64,000 nt of DNA, taken from NCBI GenBank assembly GCA_020635695.1, contig JACJZH010000005.1, forward strand, positions 1 through 64,000, written 5' to 3'. Below are positions 50,008 through 58,641 of the stretch, piece after piece (position 1 is the stretch's first letter; each line of letters begins with the position of its first letter). This DNA is from Flavobacteriales bacterium. GTDB lineage: Bacteria; Bacteroidota; Bacteroidia; Flavobacteriales_F; PHOS-HE28. A program made the translations under genes and the position numbers. The notes beneath the pieces are model-generated. The model saw only the letters and a list, made by a program, of their open reading frames with translations. It was not told the origin of the DNA and searched no databases.

Positions 50008-50733
50008 GTGCGCAGCGAAGTCGTCCGCGACCTGAGCAAGGTGCTCTTCCTCGACATCGAGACGGTGCCCGCCGTGTGGCGCTGGGAGGACCTGGAGCCC
50101 GACCTGCAGGACCTCTGGGCCGCCAAGACCCGGCGCCGGCAGGAACAGTTGGGCCGGAATGCCGGGGAACTCTACGTGGAGGCCGGGATCCAAGCCGAGT
50201 TCGGCAAGATCATCTGCATCGGGGTGGGTCGCATCGAACGCAAAGGCGACGGTCTGCACCTGCGCGCCACCACCTTCCACGGACATGATGAGAAGGACGT
50301 CCTGCAACAGTTCACCGCGCTGCTCGACAGGCACTACGCCAGCGACGACCATTGGCTGTGCGGGCACAACGGCAAGGAGTTCGACTTCCCCTACATCGCA
50401 CGCCGCTGCGTGGTGAACGGAGTACGGCTGCCCCGCCTGCTGGACATCGCAGGGCTGAAGCCCTGGGAGGTCGGGCACCTGGACACCATGAACCTCTGGT
50501 CCTTCGGCGACCGCAAGAACTTCACCTCACTGGCCCTGCTCACGCGCATCCTGGGCATCCCCACGCCCAAGGACGACATCAGCGGGGCGGACGTGGGCAG
50601 GGTGTACTACGAAGAGCAGGACCTGGAGCGGATCGCCCGCTACTGCCGCAAGGACGTGGTGGCCACCGCGCAGTTGTACCTGCGCCTCCGGGGCGAAGCC
50701 CTGATCCCCGACACGCACATCGAACAGGTGTGA
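50008..50733 (+). CDS. DEDDy-type 3'-5' exonuclease (PolB exonuclease-like)
   Basis: A 241-residue stand-alone exonuclease domain. The DEDD acidic set is recognisable: D16-x-E18 in VLFLDIETVPA, an aspartate in CGHNGKEFDFPYIARR, and the Y-x3-D of IARYCRKDVVA near the end. The short form without a polymerase domain matches a widespread family of predicted PolB-type exonucleases, probably acting on DNA or RNA 3' ends. The start is GTG 50008. The stop overlaps the ABC gene (GTGA), so exonuclease, ABC protein and the following membrane protein are chained by GTGA overlaps. Confidence 0.87.
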   Translation: MRSEVVRDLSKVLFLDIETVPAVWRWEDLEPDLQDLWAAKTRRRQEQLGRNAGELYVEAGIQAEFGKIICIGVGRIERKGDGLHLRATTFHGHDEKDVLQQFTALLDRHYASDDHWLCGHNGKEFDFPYIARRCVVNGVRLPRLLDIAGLKPWEVGHLDTMNLWSFGDRKNFTSLALLTRILGIPTPKDDISGADVGRVYYEEQDLERIARYCRKDVVATAQLYLRLRGEALIPDTHIEQV

Positions 50734-52409
50734 GCGACACCGGCACCATCCTCTCGGTGAAGGGCCTGCACGTGGCCTTTGACGGGCAGCCCGTGGTGAA
50801 GGACGTGTCCTTCGACCTGCGTCCGGGCCTGTGCATCGGCCTGGTGGGCGCTTCAGGCTCGGGCAAGAGCGTGACCTCCCTGGCGCTGATGGGACTGCTT
50901 CCCGGCAACGCCATCGTGAAGGGCTCCATCAGGCTCACCGGTGATGATGGACCGGTGGAGCTCAACGGCCTTCACCCGGACCAACTCCGCCGGCATCGTG
51001 GGCGCGACCTGGCCATGGTCTTCCAGGAACCGATGACGGCGCTGGACCCCGTGTACCGCGTGGGCGACCAGGTGGCCGAGGCCATGAGGGAGCACCTGGG
51101 CATCGGCCGGCGCGAGGCCCGGAAGCGGGTGGTGGAGCTCTTCCACGAAGTGCGTCTGCCCGACCCGGAAGCCCTGTACGACCGCTATCCCCACCAGCTG
51201 AGCGGCGGGCAGAAACAACGCGTGGTCATCGCCCTGGCCCTGAGCTGCGGTCCGAAGGTGCTGATCTGCGATGAACCCACCACCGCGCTCGACGTGCTCG
51301 TTCAAAGGGACGTCCTCATCCTGCTGAAGGACCTTCAGCGTACGCGTCACATGGGCATGCTGTTCATCACGCACGACCTGGGCGTGGTGCGCGAGGTGGC
51401 CGACGAGGTGCTGGTGATGCACCGGGGCAAGGTGGTGGAGCAGGCTCCGGTGGAGCGACTCTTTTCGGACCCGCAGCACCCGTACACACGCGGCCTGCTC
51501 GCCTGCCGGCCGGGACGCACGCAGCCCCGGAAGCTGCCCACCGTCGACGACTTCCTGCGCGGTGAGCTCCCGCCCGGCACGCAGGAACTGGTGAGCGATG
51601 AGTCCCGCCGGCAGCACCTGGAAAAGCTCATGGCCGGGCCTCCCCTGCTCCGGGTCAAGGGGCTTGCCAAGGACTTCCCCGCGGCCGGCGGAGCGCGCAA
51701 GCCCGTGCTGCACGACCTGACCTTCGAGGTGTTCCCCGGCGAGTCGCTGGGCATCGTGGGTGGCAGCGGAAGCGGAAAGACCACACTGGGGCGGAGCATC
51801 CTGCGGCTGGTCGAACCCGGGGCAGGCGAAGTGGTGTACCGGGGCACGGACCTGCGCCAACTGGACGACCGTGGCATGCGGGCCATGCGCCGCGAGCTGC
51901 AGCTGATCTTCCAGGACCCGTACTCCTCACTGAACCCGCGCCTCACCGTGGGCGGCGCCATCACGGAGGCCATGGCGGTGCATGGCATCGGAAGCCACGC
52001 ACGGGAGCGCAGGGAACGCGCGATGGCCTTGCTGGATCGCGTAGGGCTGGAGGCGGCACACTTCGACCGCTTCCCGCACCAGTTCAGCGGAGGGCAGCGG
52101 CAGCGGATCGTGATCGCCCGCACCCTGGCGCTGGAACCGCGGCTGATCGTGTGCGATGAGAGCATCGCGGCCCTGGACGTGAGCGTGCAGGCCCAGGTGC
52201 TGAACCTGCTCAACGACCTGAAGGAGGAGCACGGGCTCACCTACCTCTTCATCAGCCACGACCTGAACGTGGTGCGCTACATGTGCGACCGGATCCTGGT
52301 GTTGGAACAGGGGCATATCGCCGAACTGGGGCCTTCGGACGACCTGTACGAACACCCGCAGGCGGAATACACGCGCAGGCTGCTGAGCGCGGTACCCGGC
52401 ACCGCGTGA
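50730..52409 (+). CDS. Fused oligopeptide-type ABC transporter ATPase (DppD-DppF-like)
   Basis: A 559-residue protein with two complete ABC ATPase domains in one chain. First domain: Walker A GASGSGKS, signature LSGGQKQR, Walker B VLICDEPTTALD, plus the oligopeptide-type HPYTRGLLACRP tail. Second domain: GGSGSGKTT, FSGGQRQR and LIVCDESIAALDVSVQ. The pair corresponds to OppD/OppF or DppD/DppF, which drive import of peptides, nickel or similar through a separate permease. No permease or binding protein is adjacent. Start is GTG 50730, overlapping the exonuclease stop; the stop overlaps the next gene by GTGA (52406). Confidence 0.92.
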   Translation: MSDTGTILSVKGLHVAFDGQPVVKDVSFDLRPGLCIGLVGASGSGKSVTSLALMGLLPGNAIVKGSIRLTGDDGPVELNGLHPDQLRRHRGRDLAMVFQEPMTALDPVYRVGDQVAEAMREHLGIGRREARKRVVELFHEVRLPDPEALYDRYPHQLSGGQKQRVVIALALSCGPKVLICDEPTTALDVLVQRDVLILLKDLQRTRHMGMLFITHDLGVVREVADEVLVMHRGKVVEQAPVERLFSDPQHPYTRGLLACRPGRTQPRKLPTVDDFLRGELPPGTQELVSDESRRQHLEKLMAGPPLLRVKGLAKDFPAAGGARKPVLHDLTFEVFPGESLGIVGGSGSGKTTLGRSILRLVEPGAGEVVYRGTDLRQLDDRGMRAMRRELQLIFQDPYSSLNPRLTVGGAITEAMAVHGIGSHARERRERAMALLDRVGLEAAHFDRFPHQFSGGQRQRIVIARTLALEPRLIVCDESIAALDVSVQAQVLNLLNDLKEEHGLTYLFISHDLNVVRYMCDRILVLEQGHIAELGPSDDLYEHPQAEYTRRLLSAVPGTA

Positions 52410-54460
52410 ACGCCAACAAGCAGATGGGCCTGACCTTTCGATCACTACCCGGCTCGATCTGGCGGACGATCGTCCCAATCGCGCTCTTCGCCTGGGGCAT
52501 GTGGTCCTTTCCCTATGCCCTGCTCAACCCCGACCATGCGCTCATCCCCGGGGACCTTGGCGATGCGCGTTTCAACAACTACGTGCTGGAGCACTTCCAC
52601 CAGTACGTCGGAGGCGGCGTGGAGAGCTTCTGGGACGCCCCGTTCATGCATCCGGAAGAGAACGTGATCGCCCGCTCGGACAACCTGCTGGGCACCGCAC
52701 CGATCTATGACGCGTGCCGCCGTCTCGGCTGGGACCGGGAAAATGCGTTCCAGCTCTGGATCCTCGTGCTGTTCGCCCTGAACTACTGGGGGGCTTTCGT
52801 CGCGCTCCGCGGCTGGCGGACCGGACCCGTGGTGGCCGCCTGCGGTGCGTTCATCTATGCGTTCGGGATCCACCAGATCGGGCATCTCAGCCATGTGCAG
52901 GTGTTCCCACGCTTCATGCTGCCCATCGCGCTCATGGCCTGGTGGCGGGTGCTGGAAGGCGGTCGTGCCCGCTGGTGGTACCTGACAGCACTGGCCACGG
53001 CCTACCAGTTCTGGTGTGGCATCTACCTCGGTTTCATCCTGACCTATGGCCTCCTGGTACTGACCGTAGCCCACCTGGTGGTCCATCGCGGAGGTCCATG
53101 GCTTCAACGCCTTCGCAACAAGCGGCACCTGGCATTTGCGATCGGGGCCTTGGTGCTTGGAGCCCTGTTCCTGCTGCCCGTGATGCGCCCCTACATCGCC
53201 ATCGCCGAACGAACCGGCATACGATCCTTCGCCGAGGTGGCCGGCAGCGTGCCCCGGCCGGTCTCCCTGTTCTCCACCGACCCCGCGGCCGAGAACTGGC
53301 GCGACCTGGCCTCGCAAAGCCAGGACACCATTCCTGCATGGTGGCAACAAACGCACTTCATGGGTGGGGTGGCGTGGATCGGGGTGCTCGTGGCTCTGGT
53401 GATGCTCGTATTGCAAAGCACCGGACCGGACCGGCGCAGGGAGCTCATCGTGCTCGTGCTTGCCTGGGGAGCGTCGATCCTGCTGTGCCTGCACATCGGC
53501 AATGTGTATACCTACCGCGCCGTGTATGCCCTGCCCGGCTTTTCCGCACTGCGTTCCATCGACCGCTTCGTGCTTGTGCAGTCCTTCTTCTTCATGCTGC
53601 TGCTGGCCCAGGGGTTGGGGCGCATCCAACGGCCACCATGGCTCGCTTGGACCATTGTGCTGCTCCTTCCCGTGGGCACGGTCCTCGACATGCGGGTGGC
53701 GGTGGACTGGACCACGCGCTACGACAAGCATGCCAGCCGGCATGCGGTCGATCAGGTGGACCGCCACATCCAGGAACAGTACGACGGACGCTCCCGGGCG
53801 ATCGCCTGGTGCCCTGTGCGCCCTCCGCTCGCCGAGGACCAGGAGCACCGCAAGACCATCGCCAGCAACCTGACCGCCATGCTGGCCGCCCAGCAGCGGG
53901 GCATCCCCATCGTGAACGGCTATTCGGGGTCCTATCCGGAGGGCTACATGCCGTTCTTCGACCACATGGACCGGACAACGCTGGACGCATGGCTTGCACG
54001 CAGTGGAGTGGACCCGGCCACGGTGCAATGCATCGACAACCTCGGACTGCCGCGGAAGGACCTGATCAAGGCGGCCCTGCTGACCGCCGATGGTGTTCCC
54101 GTGGCGATACAGGAGCCGCTAGCCACGGACCTGGTCATCGGGGAGGACAGCCTTTCGCTGAACTCCTGTTTCACCGCGGTGAGACTTGTGAACGACCGAC
54201 TGGTGCTCCTGGCCGCCAACGACCGCTTCGTGGCCGCCGATCTTTCGGACGGTGATCTGGCCCTGCGGGCCGATGCGCCGGTAGCCGGGGACCACTGCTT
54301 TTTCCGGGTCGTTGATCTTGACGGTGGCGCTTTCGCCCTGATCGCGGACAATGGACGTTTCGTCGAGATGGACCACCACGGCGGACTCCATGCCTGGGCG
54401 GACAGCCTGCAGCAGGCCGTTCGGCTCCGCTTTGCGCAATTGCCCACCGGCGTACGCTGA
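52406..54460 (+). CDS. Polytopic GT-C-like membrane protein with a fascin-like beta-trefoil tail
   Basis: A 684-residue membrane protein with about ten hydrophobic helices in the first 470 residues (FAWGMWSFPYALL, LWILVLFALNYWGAFVAL, AFAIGALVLGALFLLPV, FFFMLLLAQGLGRI among them). The topology, the acidic pair in the first loop (PGDLGDARFNNYV) and a large soluble C-terminal half are like GT-C lipid-linked-sugar transferases, but no signature proves it. After a region with RPPLAEDQEHRKTIASN, the last 95 residues (SCFTAVRLVNDRLVLLAAND, FRVVDLDGGAFALIADNGRF) look like fascin/actin-crosslinking repeats. The start is GTG 52406 (ATG 52424 is possible). It begins the glycan island; the next gene is convergent. 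Confidence 0.8.
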   Translation: MNANKQMGLTFRSLPGSIWRTIVPIALFAWGMWSFPYALLNPDHALIPGDLGDARFNNYVLEHFHQYVGGGVESFWDAPFMHPEENVIARSDNLLGTAPIYDACRRLGWDRENAFQLWILVLFALNYWGAFVALRGWRTGPVVAACGAFIYAFGIHQIGHLSHVQVFPRFMLPIALMAWWRVLEGGRARWWYLTALATAYQFWCGIYLGFILTYGLLVLTVAHLVVHRGGPWLQRLRNKRHLAFAIGALVLGALFLLPVMRPYIAIAERTGIRSFAEVAGSVPRPVSLFSTDPAAENWRDLASQSQDTIPAWWQQTHFMGGVAWIGVLVALVMLVLQSTGPDRRRELIVLVLAWGASILLCLHIGNVYTYRAVYALPGFSALRSIDRFVLVQSFFFMLLLAQGLGRIQRPPWLAWTIVLLLPVGTVLDMRVAVDWTTRYDKHASRHAVDQVDRHIQEQYDGRSRAIAWCPVRPPLAEDQEHRKTIASNLTAMLAAQQRGIPIVNGYSGSYPEGYMPFFDHMDRTTLDAWLARSGVDPATVQCIDNLGLPRKDLIKAALLTADGVPVAIQEPLATDLVIGEDSLSLNSCFTAVRLVNDRLVLLAANDRFVAADLSDGDLALRADAPVAGDHCFFRVVDLDGGAFALIADNGRFVEMDHHGGLHAWADSLQQAVRLRFAQLPTGVR

Positions 54461-54465
54461 ACCGT

Positions 54466-55926
54466 TCAGCGACGTAGACCCAGGTCCTTCAGTTCCAATT
54501 CGCCCAAGTGGAAGGTGGCCGTTCCTGCAGGGTCGCGGCGGAATCCGCTGGCCGGGCATTCACCACGGACCATCGCGTGCCCCACGGCCGAGGCGATCCA
54601 GTGGTGGAAGTCCATGTCGCCCAACAGTTCAAAGGTCCCGTCCGCCCGGGAGGTGGTATGGTACGAATGGCTGTAGAACCGGTTCCAGGCAAGCACCACG
54701 CCTCCTTCGATCGGATGCCCGTGCTCATCCACGAGCCTGCCCGTGATGCGGCTGCGGTCGTGCCCGGAGTAATTGAACTGGTTGGGTAGCTCGCGGCAGT
54801 CCATGGTCACCTTCCCCGGATCGAAGTCGCGGAACACTTCGGCCGCCGGCTTCGGCGTACCCTCCACCCCGATCGGATGGTCCTCGACGTCCTCATGCCC
54901 CTCCATGGTCAGCAGGCCCATGTGGTCGGAATGGAAGCGCCCCCAGCGGACGTCCTTGAACTGCCACCAGGAATAGCCGATGCCCCCACAGGCGACCGTC
55001 CGTTCCAGCGTCTGTTGGGCGAAGCGCGCCATGTCCGCGTAGCTCACCGAGTCATCGTCGGCGGGCAGCGACGTCTCCCCGATCATCCAGGGTATGGTCA
55101 GGTACCGGCCGTACCAGGCAAGCTCGTTCAACACCTGGTCGGGTTCGTACTCGTATGGGTGGAAGGAGATGAAGTCCACATCCAGCAGCTCCGGATCCCA
55201 GGCATGCACTTCGCGGATACCGGTGAGGCCGATGGTGATCAGGTGGTGTGGTGCATGCCGGTCGGCGAGCTTCCTCCATTCCTTCACCATGCGGTATACC
55301 TCCTTCTTGGATCGCGGCGGAAGATCGAAGTACAGTGGTTCATTGAACAGGTCGAAGGCCAGGATGGTGGTGTCGTTCCGCAGGAAGTCGGCCACCGTGG
55401 TGAAGTGCTCCCGCGAACCGGGCCGGTCGTCGTGGATGGTGGTGAGCAGGATCACGCGCATGCCCTCTTCGGCCGCCAGATCAAGGAACCGGCGTACCGC
55501 GGCCAGGTAGTTCCGCTCCAACCCTTCCATGGCAAGGTCCAGGAACTCCTGCTGGCCTTCAGGCGTTCTGACACGCAGCCTGGGGGTCGGATCATCCTCC
55601 AGGTGCACGGGACCCTCGGTAAGGCTCGTCACGCGCACGGCATTGAACCCGAGTTCCTTCATGATCGCCAGCTCTGCTCGCACCTGCAGGGCGCTGGAGT
55701 CCGGGTCACGGAACCGATACCTGTCACCCGGATTGTAGCCGCAGTAGGAAGCTGGCCACATGAGCGCTCCGTCAAAGACCAGGTTCACCTGGTAGTTCAT
55801 GATCACGGGGAACATCGGCTGCCCGTTGACCTCGAGGTGACCATCCTGCAGGTCCACGAAGCCCTGGCTTCCCGGACGATCACACCCGAGCAGCAGGCAC
55901 GTGAGCAGGACCGACCATGCCCCCAT
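54466..55926 (-). CDS. GH5-type (cellulase superfamily) lipoprotein
   Basis: A 486-residue glycoside hydrolase-like lipoprotein. The lipobox is in SVLLTCLLLGC. The (beta/alpha)8 catalytic part covers about 20-370: the acid/base E196 in FDLFNEPLYFDL and the nucleophile-like E284 in IPWMIGETSLPADD; YEYEPDQVLNEL and GIGYSWWQFKDVRWG are also of the clan. A beta domain (from about 385) follows with GRLVDEHGHPIEGGVVLAWN, like a carboxypeptidase-regulatory fold. It may trim a surface glycan. An in-frame start at 55983 would overlap the upstream gene by 14 bases and extend the leader, so 55926 is preferred but not certain. Confidence 0.82.
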   Translation of the reverse strand: MGAWSVLLTCLLLGCDRPGSQGFVDLQDGHLEVNGQPMFPVIMNYQVNLVFDGALMWPASYCGYNPGDRYRFRDPDSSALQVRAELAIMKELGFNAVRVTSLTEGPVHLEDDPTPRLRVRTPEGQQEFLDLAMEGLERNYLAAVRRFLDLAAEEGMRVILLTTIHDDRPGSREHFTTVADFLRNDTTILAFDLFNEPLYFDLPPRSKKEVYRMVKEWRKLADRHAPHHLITIGLTGIREVHAWDPELLDVDFISFHPYEYEPDQVLNELAWYGRYLTIPWMIGETSLPADDDSVSYADMARFAQQTLERTVACGGIGYSWWQFKDVRWGRFHSDHMGLLTMEGHEDVEDHPIGVEGTPKPAAEVFRDFDPGKVTMDCRELPNQFNYSGHDRSRITGRLVDEHGHPIEGGVVLAWNRFYSHSYHTTSRADGTFELLGDMDFHHWIASAVGHAMVRGECPASGFRRDPAGTATFHLGELELKDLGLRR

Positions 55927-55969
55927 TCGCCCGGGCAGGACAGGACCGCATCCGGTCCAGGCAGGTGGT

Positions 55970-57775
55970 CTAGCGCGGAACATGGCTTTGCACTTGCAGG
56001 TCCTTCATCCAGAATGGCGCACCTCCTTGATGCCAGGCATAGGTACGGAGCATGTCCCAGGGCCGACGGGCATGAGGGGTCAGGTAGACCACCCGGAAGG
56101 GGGACCATTCCCCCGGCACCGGACGGGCGGCCTGCTGCAGGTCCCAGGCCCGGTAACCGTAGGCACCATCATGATCCATATGCACCACAATGGACCCCCT
56201 GGTGGAGGAAGTGTCCTGGATGTACACTGACCCTGTGACCTCCACCCAGGCATGGTCACCGTCCGTCAACTCTCGGAATGGCACCTCGAACGCCGGGGAG
56301 TACAGGTGATCCCCGTTCAACGGGAAGGCGCGTACACCGCCAGGCGCCTCACCGCCCGCAGCCCCCGGATCCTGCGTCCATGGTCCCTTGGCATGTGGCC
56401 TCACCTCCTCCGTTGGTTCATCCACCTGGTAGGTCGGCCGGTCGAACGCAAGCAGGTGCTGAATGTCCGGGTCCGGCCTCAGGTCAAGGAACGCGCTCCA
56501 ATAGTAGGCCGCTGTCATCCGGTCCGGTGGGAACACCCCGCGCCGTTGTTGCAGGACCTGGAACTGGAGCAGCGCCACCAGGCAGGCGATACCGGTCAGC
56601 AGCAGGACCCGGCGCCAAGCGCTGCCACCAAACCCCCAGGCAAGCGCCGCGGCCAGTCCAACGCCCATCAGCGGCAGGATATCCACACCCGCACGCTGCC
56701 CGAACCCGCCCGGGTAGTACCAGATGGTCCAGGAGGACACGATATAGATGTGGACCACCAGAAAGACCCCCAATGCCCGGCGTACTGGACGCATGCTCTC
56801 CTTCAGCGCGAACAGGAGCCCGGCCGCTGCGACCAACATGAGCGGCGTATAGATGAACCACCCTTTGCGGAAACTGAACAGGAACCGGTGCAGGTGCGGG
56901 TAGAACAGGTCCAGCCCCTCTCCTGGGTTCTGGTAGCTGTCGAAGATCCAGGCCCCGCCATAGACCTTCCAATAGGAGAGCAACAGGAGCACAGGTGGAA
57001 GGCCCCCCAGGACCAGTGCCACCAGGACCTTCCGCTGATGTTCCCAGACCCATTGCAGCTTACCCCACGGACCCAGGTCCCGGAACGGCCAGAGGATGGG
57101 GATCAACACGGCGAGGGCATTGGTCGGCCGCACGAGGACCAGCATGCCCAATACGGCCCCGGTCCCGAGCGCGTGCCACGGACCGGGGCGCTCGTGCAGG
57201 CGATCGGTAGTCAGCAGCAGCAGGGCATAAAGCGAAAAGGAGTACAGGTGCGTCATCAACTGTTGCTCCACGGCCTGGTCCATCAGGTTCGTTCCATACA
57301 TCAGCAGCCCAGTGGCCAGGAAGGCCGGCCACGGCTCGAAAAAGCGGCGCAGGAACTGAAGCGTCCACCACAGCCCCAGGAAGAGGAACAACATCGCGGT
57401 GCAGGTCACCGCCACCTGATAGGGGAACGATAACCCATCGGCCGGATGGTCGCTCCCCAGGGCCACGGCATGCGCCACCAGAAAGCCGGGCAGATGGATC
57501 AGTGCCAGGCCCGGTGTGTACCGGATCACCATGTTGCCGGTGGGCGCCCGATGGGCCTGGTAGAACGTGTCCGATGGATGATGGTCCCGGAAGATCCCCT
57601 CGATCGTGGCCGGATCGTTCATGCCAAGATCGTCGTGGATGAAGATCAACTGGAGGTAGAGGTGGTACCCGAATCCGTCCCACGCGATCGGCGTGGTCCA
57701 CGGCCGCTGGATCACCTGAACAACGACCCCGCCCACCAAGAGCGCCGTGAAAAGAAGTTGCCCGAGCCGGTTCAT
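55970..57775 (-). CDS. GT-C-like polytopic membrane protein with a C-terminal beta domain
   Basis: A 601-residue membrane protein with about ten helices (LLFTALLVGGVVVQVI, TAMLFLFLGLWWTLQFL, LVALVLGGLPPVLLLLSYW, FLVVHIYIVSSW, VLLLTGIACLVALLQFQVL). The first loop has the aspartate in TTPIAWDGFGYHLYLQ, in the position used by GT-C enzymes, and AHRAPTGNMVIRYTPGL follows. Residues about 480-601 form a soluble beta-rich domain (FEVPFRELTDGDHAWVEVTG, TYAWHQGGAPFWMKDLQV). The substrate and linkage are unknown. It ends 14 bases inside the longer start of the GH5 gene; the DPM1-like glycosyltransferase gene precedes it by 48 bases. Confidence 0.82.
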   Translation of the reverse strand: MNRLGQLLFTALLVGGVVVQVIQRPWTTPIAWDGFGYHLYLQLIFIHDDLGMNDPATIEGIFRDHHPSDTFYQAHRAPTGNMVIRYTPGLALIHLPGFLVAHAVALGSDHPADGLSFPYQVAVTCTAMLFLFLGLWWTLQFLRRFFEPWPAFLATGLLMYGTNLMDQAVEQQLMTHLYSFSLYALLLLTTDRLHERPGPWHALGTGAVLGMLVLVRPTNALAVLIPILWPFRDLGPWGKLQWVWEHQRKVLVALVLGGLPPVLLLLSYWKVYGGAWIFDSYQNPGEGLDLFYPHLHRFLFSFRKGWFIYTPLMLVAAAGLLFALKESMRPVRRALGVFLVVHIYIVSSWTIWYYPGGFGQRAGVDILPLMGVGLAAALAWGFGGSAWRRVLLLTGIACLVALLQFQVLQQRRGVFPPDRMTAAYYWSAFLDLRPDPDIQHLLAFDRPTYQVDEPTEEVRPHAKGPWTQDPGAAGGEAPGGVRAFPLNGDHLYSPAFEVPFRELTDGDHAWVEVTGSVYIQDTSSTRGSIVVHMDHDGAYGYRAWDLQQAARPVPGEWSPFRVVYLTPHARRPWDMLRTYAWHQGGAPFWMKDLQVQSHVPR

Positions 57776-57823
57776 GACCTGTGGGAATTCACGTTCCGGG
57801 TGGCCCTGCTTCCACGGGTATGC

Positions 57824-58546
57824 TCAACCTCCCATTCCATACTTCAGGATGCACCAGATCGCCCGGAACCCGTCCCGCCAACCGATCTTCTTCCCTTCTG
57901 CGTAGGTGCGCCCGTAGTAGCTGATGCCCACCTCATAGATCCGCACACCGGGCACGCGCGCCAGCTTGGCAGTGACCTCGGGTTCGAAGCCGAAGCGCTT
58001 TTCCTTCAACTCCAGCCCCTTGGCGATGTCGCTGCGGATCAGCTTGTAGCAGGTCTCCATGTCCGTCAGGTTCAAGTTGTTGAACGCGTTGGACAGGGTG
58101 GTGAGGAACTTGTTCCCGATGCTGTGCCAGAAGAAGAGGATACGGTGCGGGTGATGCCCCATGAACCGCGACCCATAGACCACGTCTGCAAATCCTTCGG
58201 CCACGGGCCGCAGCAGGTCGTTGTACTCGCGCGGATCATATTCCAGATCGGCATCCTGTACGATCAGGTAGTCGCCTGTGGCCTCGGCGATGCCCCTGTG
58301 GATCGCGGCCCCTTTACCCATGTTCCGGGGTTGCTGGAAGAACCGGATGCCCAGTTCGGGGTGGGCGGCCATGTAACCCTCCACGGCCGCCACGGTACCA
58401 TCGGTGGAGCCATCGTTCACGATCACCACCTCCTTGGTGAAGCCATGGTCCAACGCCACGAGCCGCACGCGGTCCAGGATCCGGTGGATGGTCCCCTCCT
58501 CGTTGTAGGCGGGAATGATGATGGAGAGGCTGGTCGACTTCGCCAT
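57824..58546 (-). CDS. Family 2 glycosyltransferase, dolichol-phosphate-mannose-synthase-like
   Basis: A 240-residue cytoplasmic enzyme of GT2. LSIIIPAYNEEGTIHRILDR, IVNDGSTDGTV, GKGAAIHRGIAEATGDYLIV and DADLEYDPREYNDLL (metal-binding DAD) are the hallmarks of the dolichol/polyprenyl-phosphate mannose synthase subgroup. It has no transmembrane tail. Such enzymes make polyprenyl-phosphate sugars that GT-C membrane enzymes then use; the surrounding genes include several of those, so it is the natural donor synthase of the island. The ATG is preceded by a TAATTTCG element (58555-58562). Confidence 0.92.
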   Translation of the reverse strand: MAKSTSLSIIIPAYNEEGTIHRILDRVRLVALDHGFTKEVVIVNDGSTDGTVAAVEGYMAAHPELGIRFFQQPRNMGKGAAIHRGIAEATGDYLIVQDADLEYDPREYNDLLRPVAEGFADVVYGSRFMGHHPHRILFFWHSIGNKFLTTLSNAFNNLNLTDMETCYKLIRSDIAKGLELKEKRFGFEPEVTAKLARVPGVRIYEVGISYYGRTYAEGKKIGWRDGFRAIWCILKYGMGG

Positions 58547-58554
58547 GGATGCGC

Positions 58555-58562
58555 GAAATTAG
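58555..58562 (-). promoter_or_regulatory. Bacteroidota -7-like element (TAATTTCG) for the DPM1-like gene
   Basis: Minus-strand TAnnTTCG, 8 bases before the ATG, so the transcript would be nearly leaderless. Identical to the element at 46527. Confidence 0.45.
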
Positions 58563-58641
58563 CCGAGCCTTGCCACCTCCCTCGGGAGGGCCCGTGTCAG
58601 CTTCGGTGTCGGGAGCCGGAGATCACGGTCGGAACAGGTCA

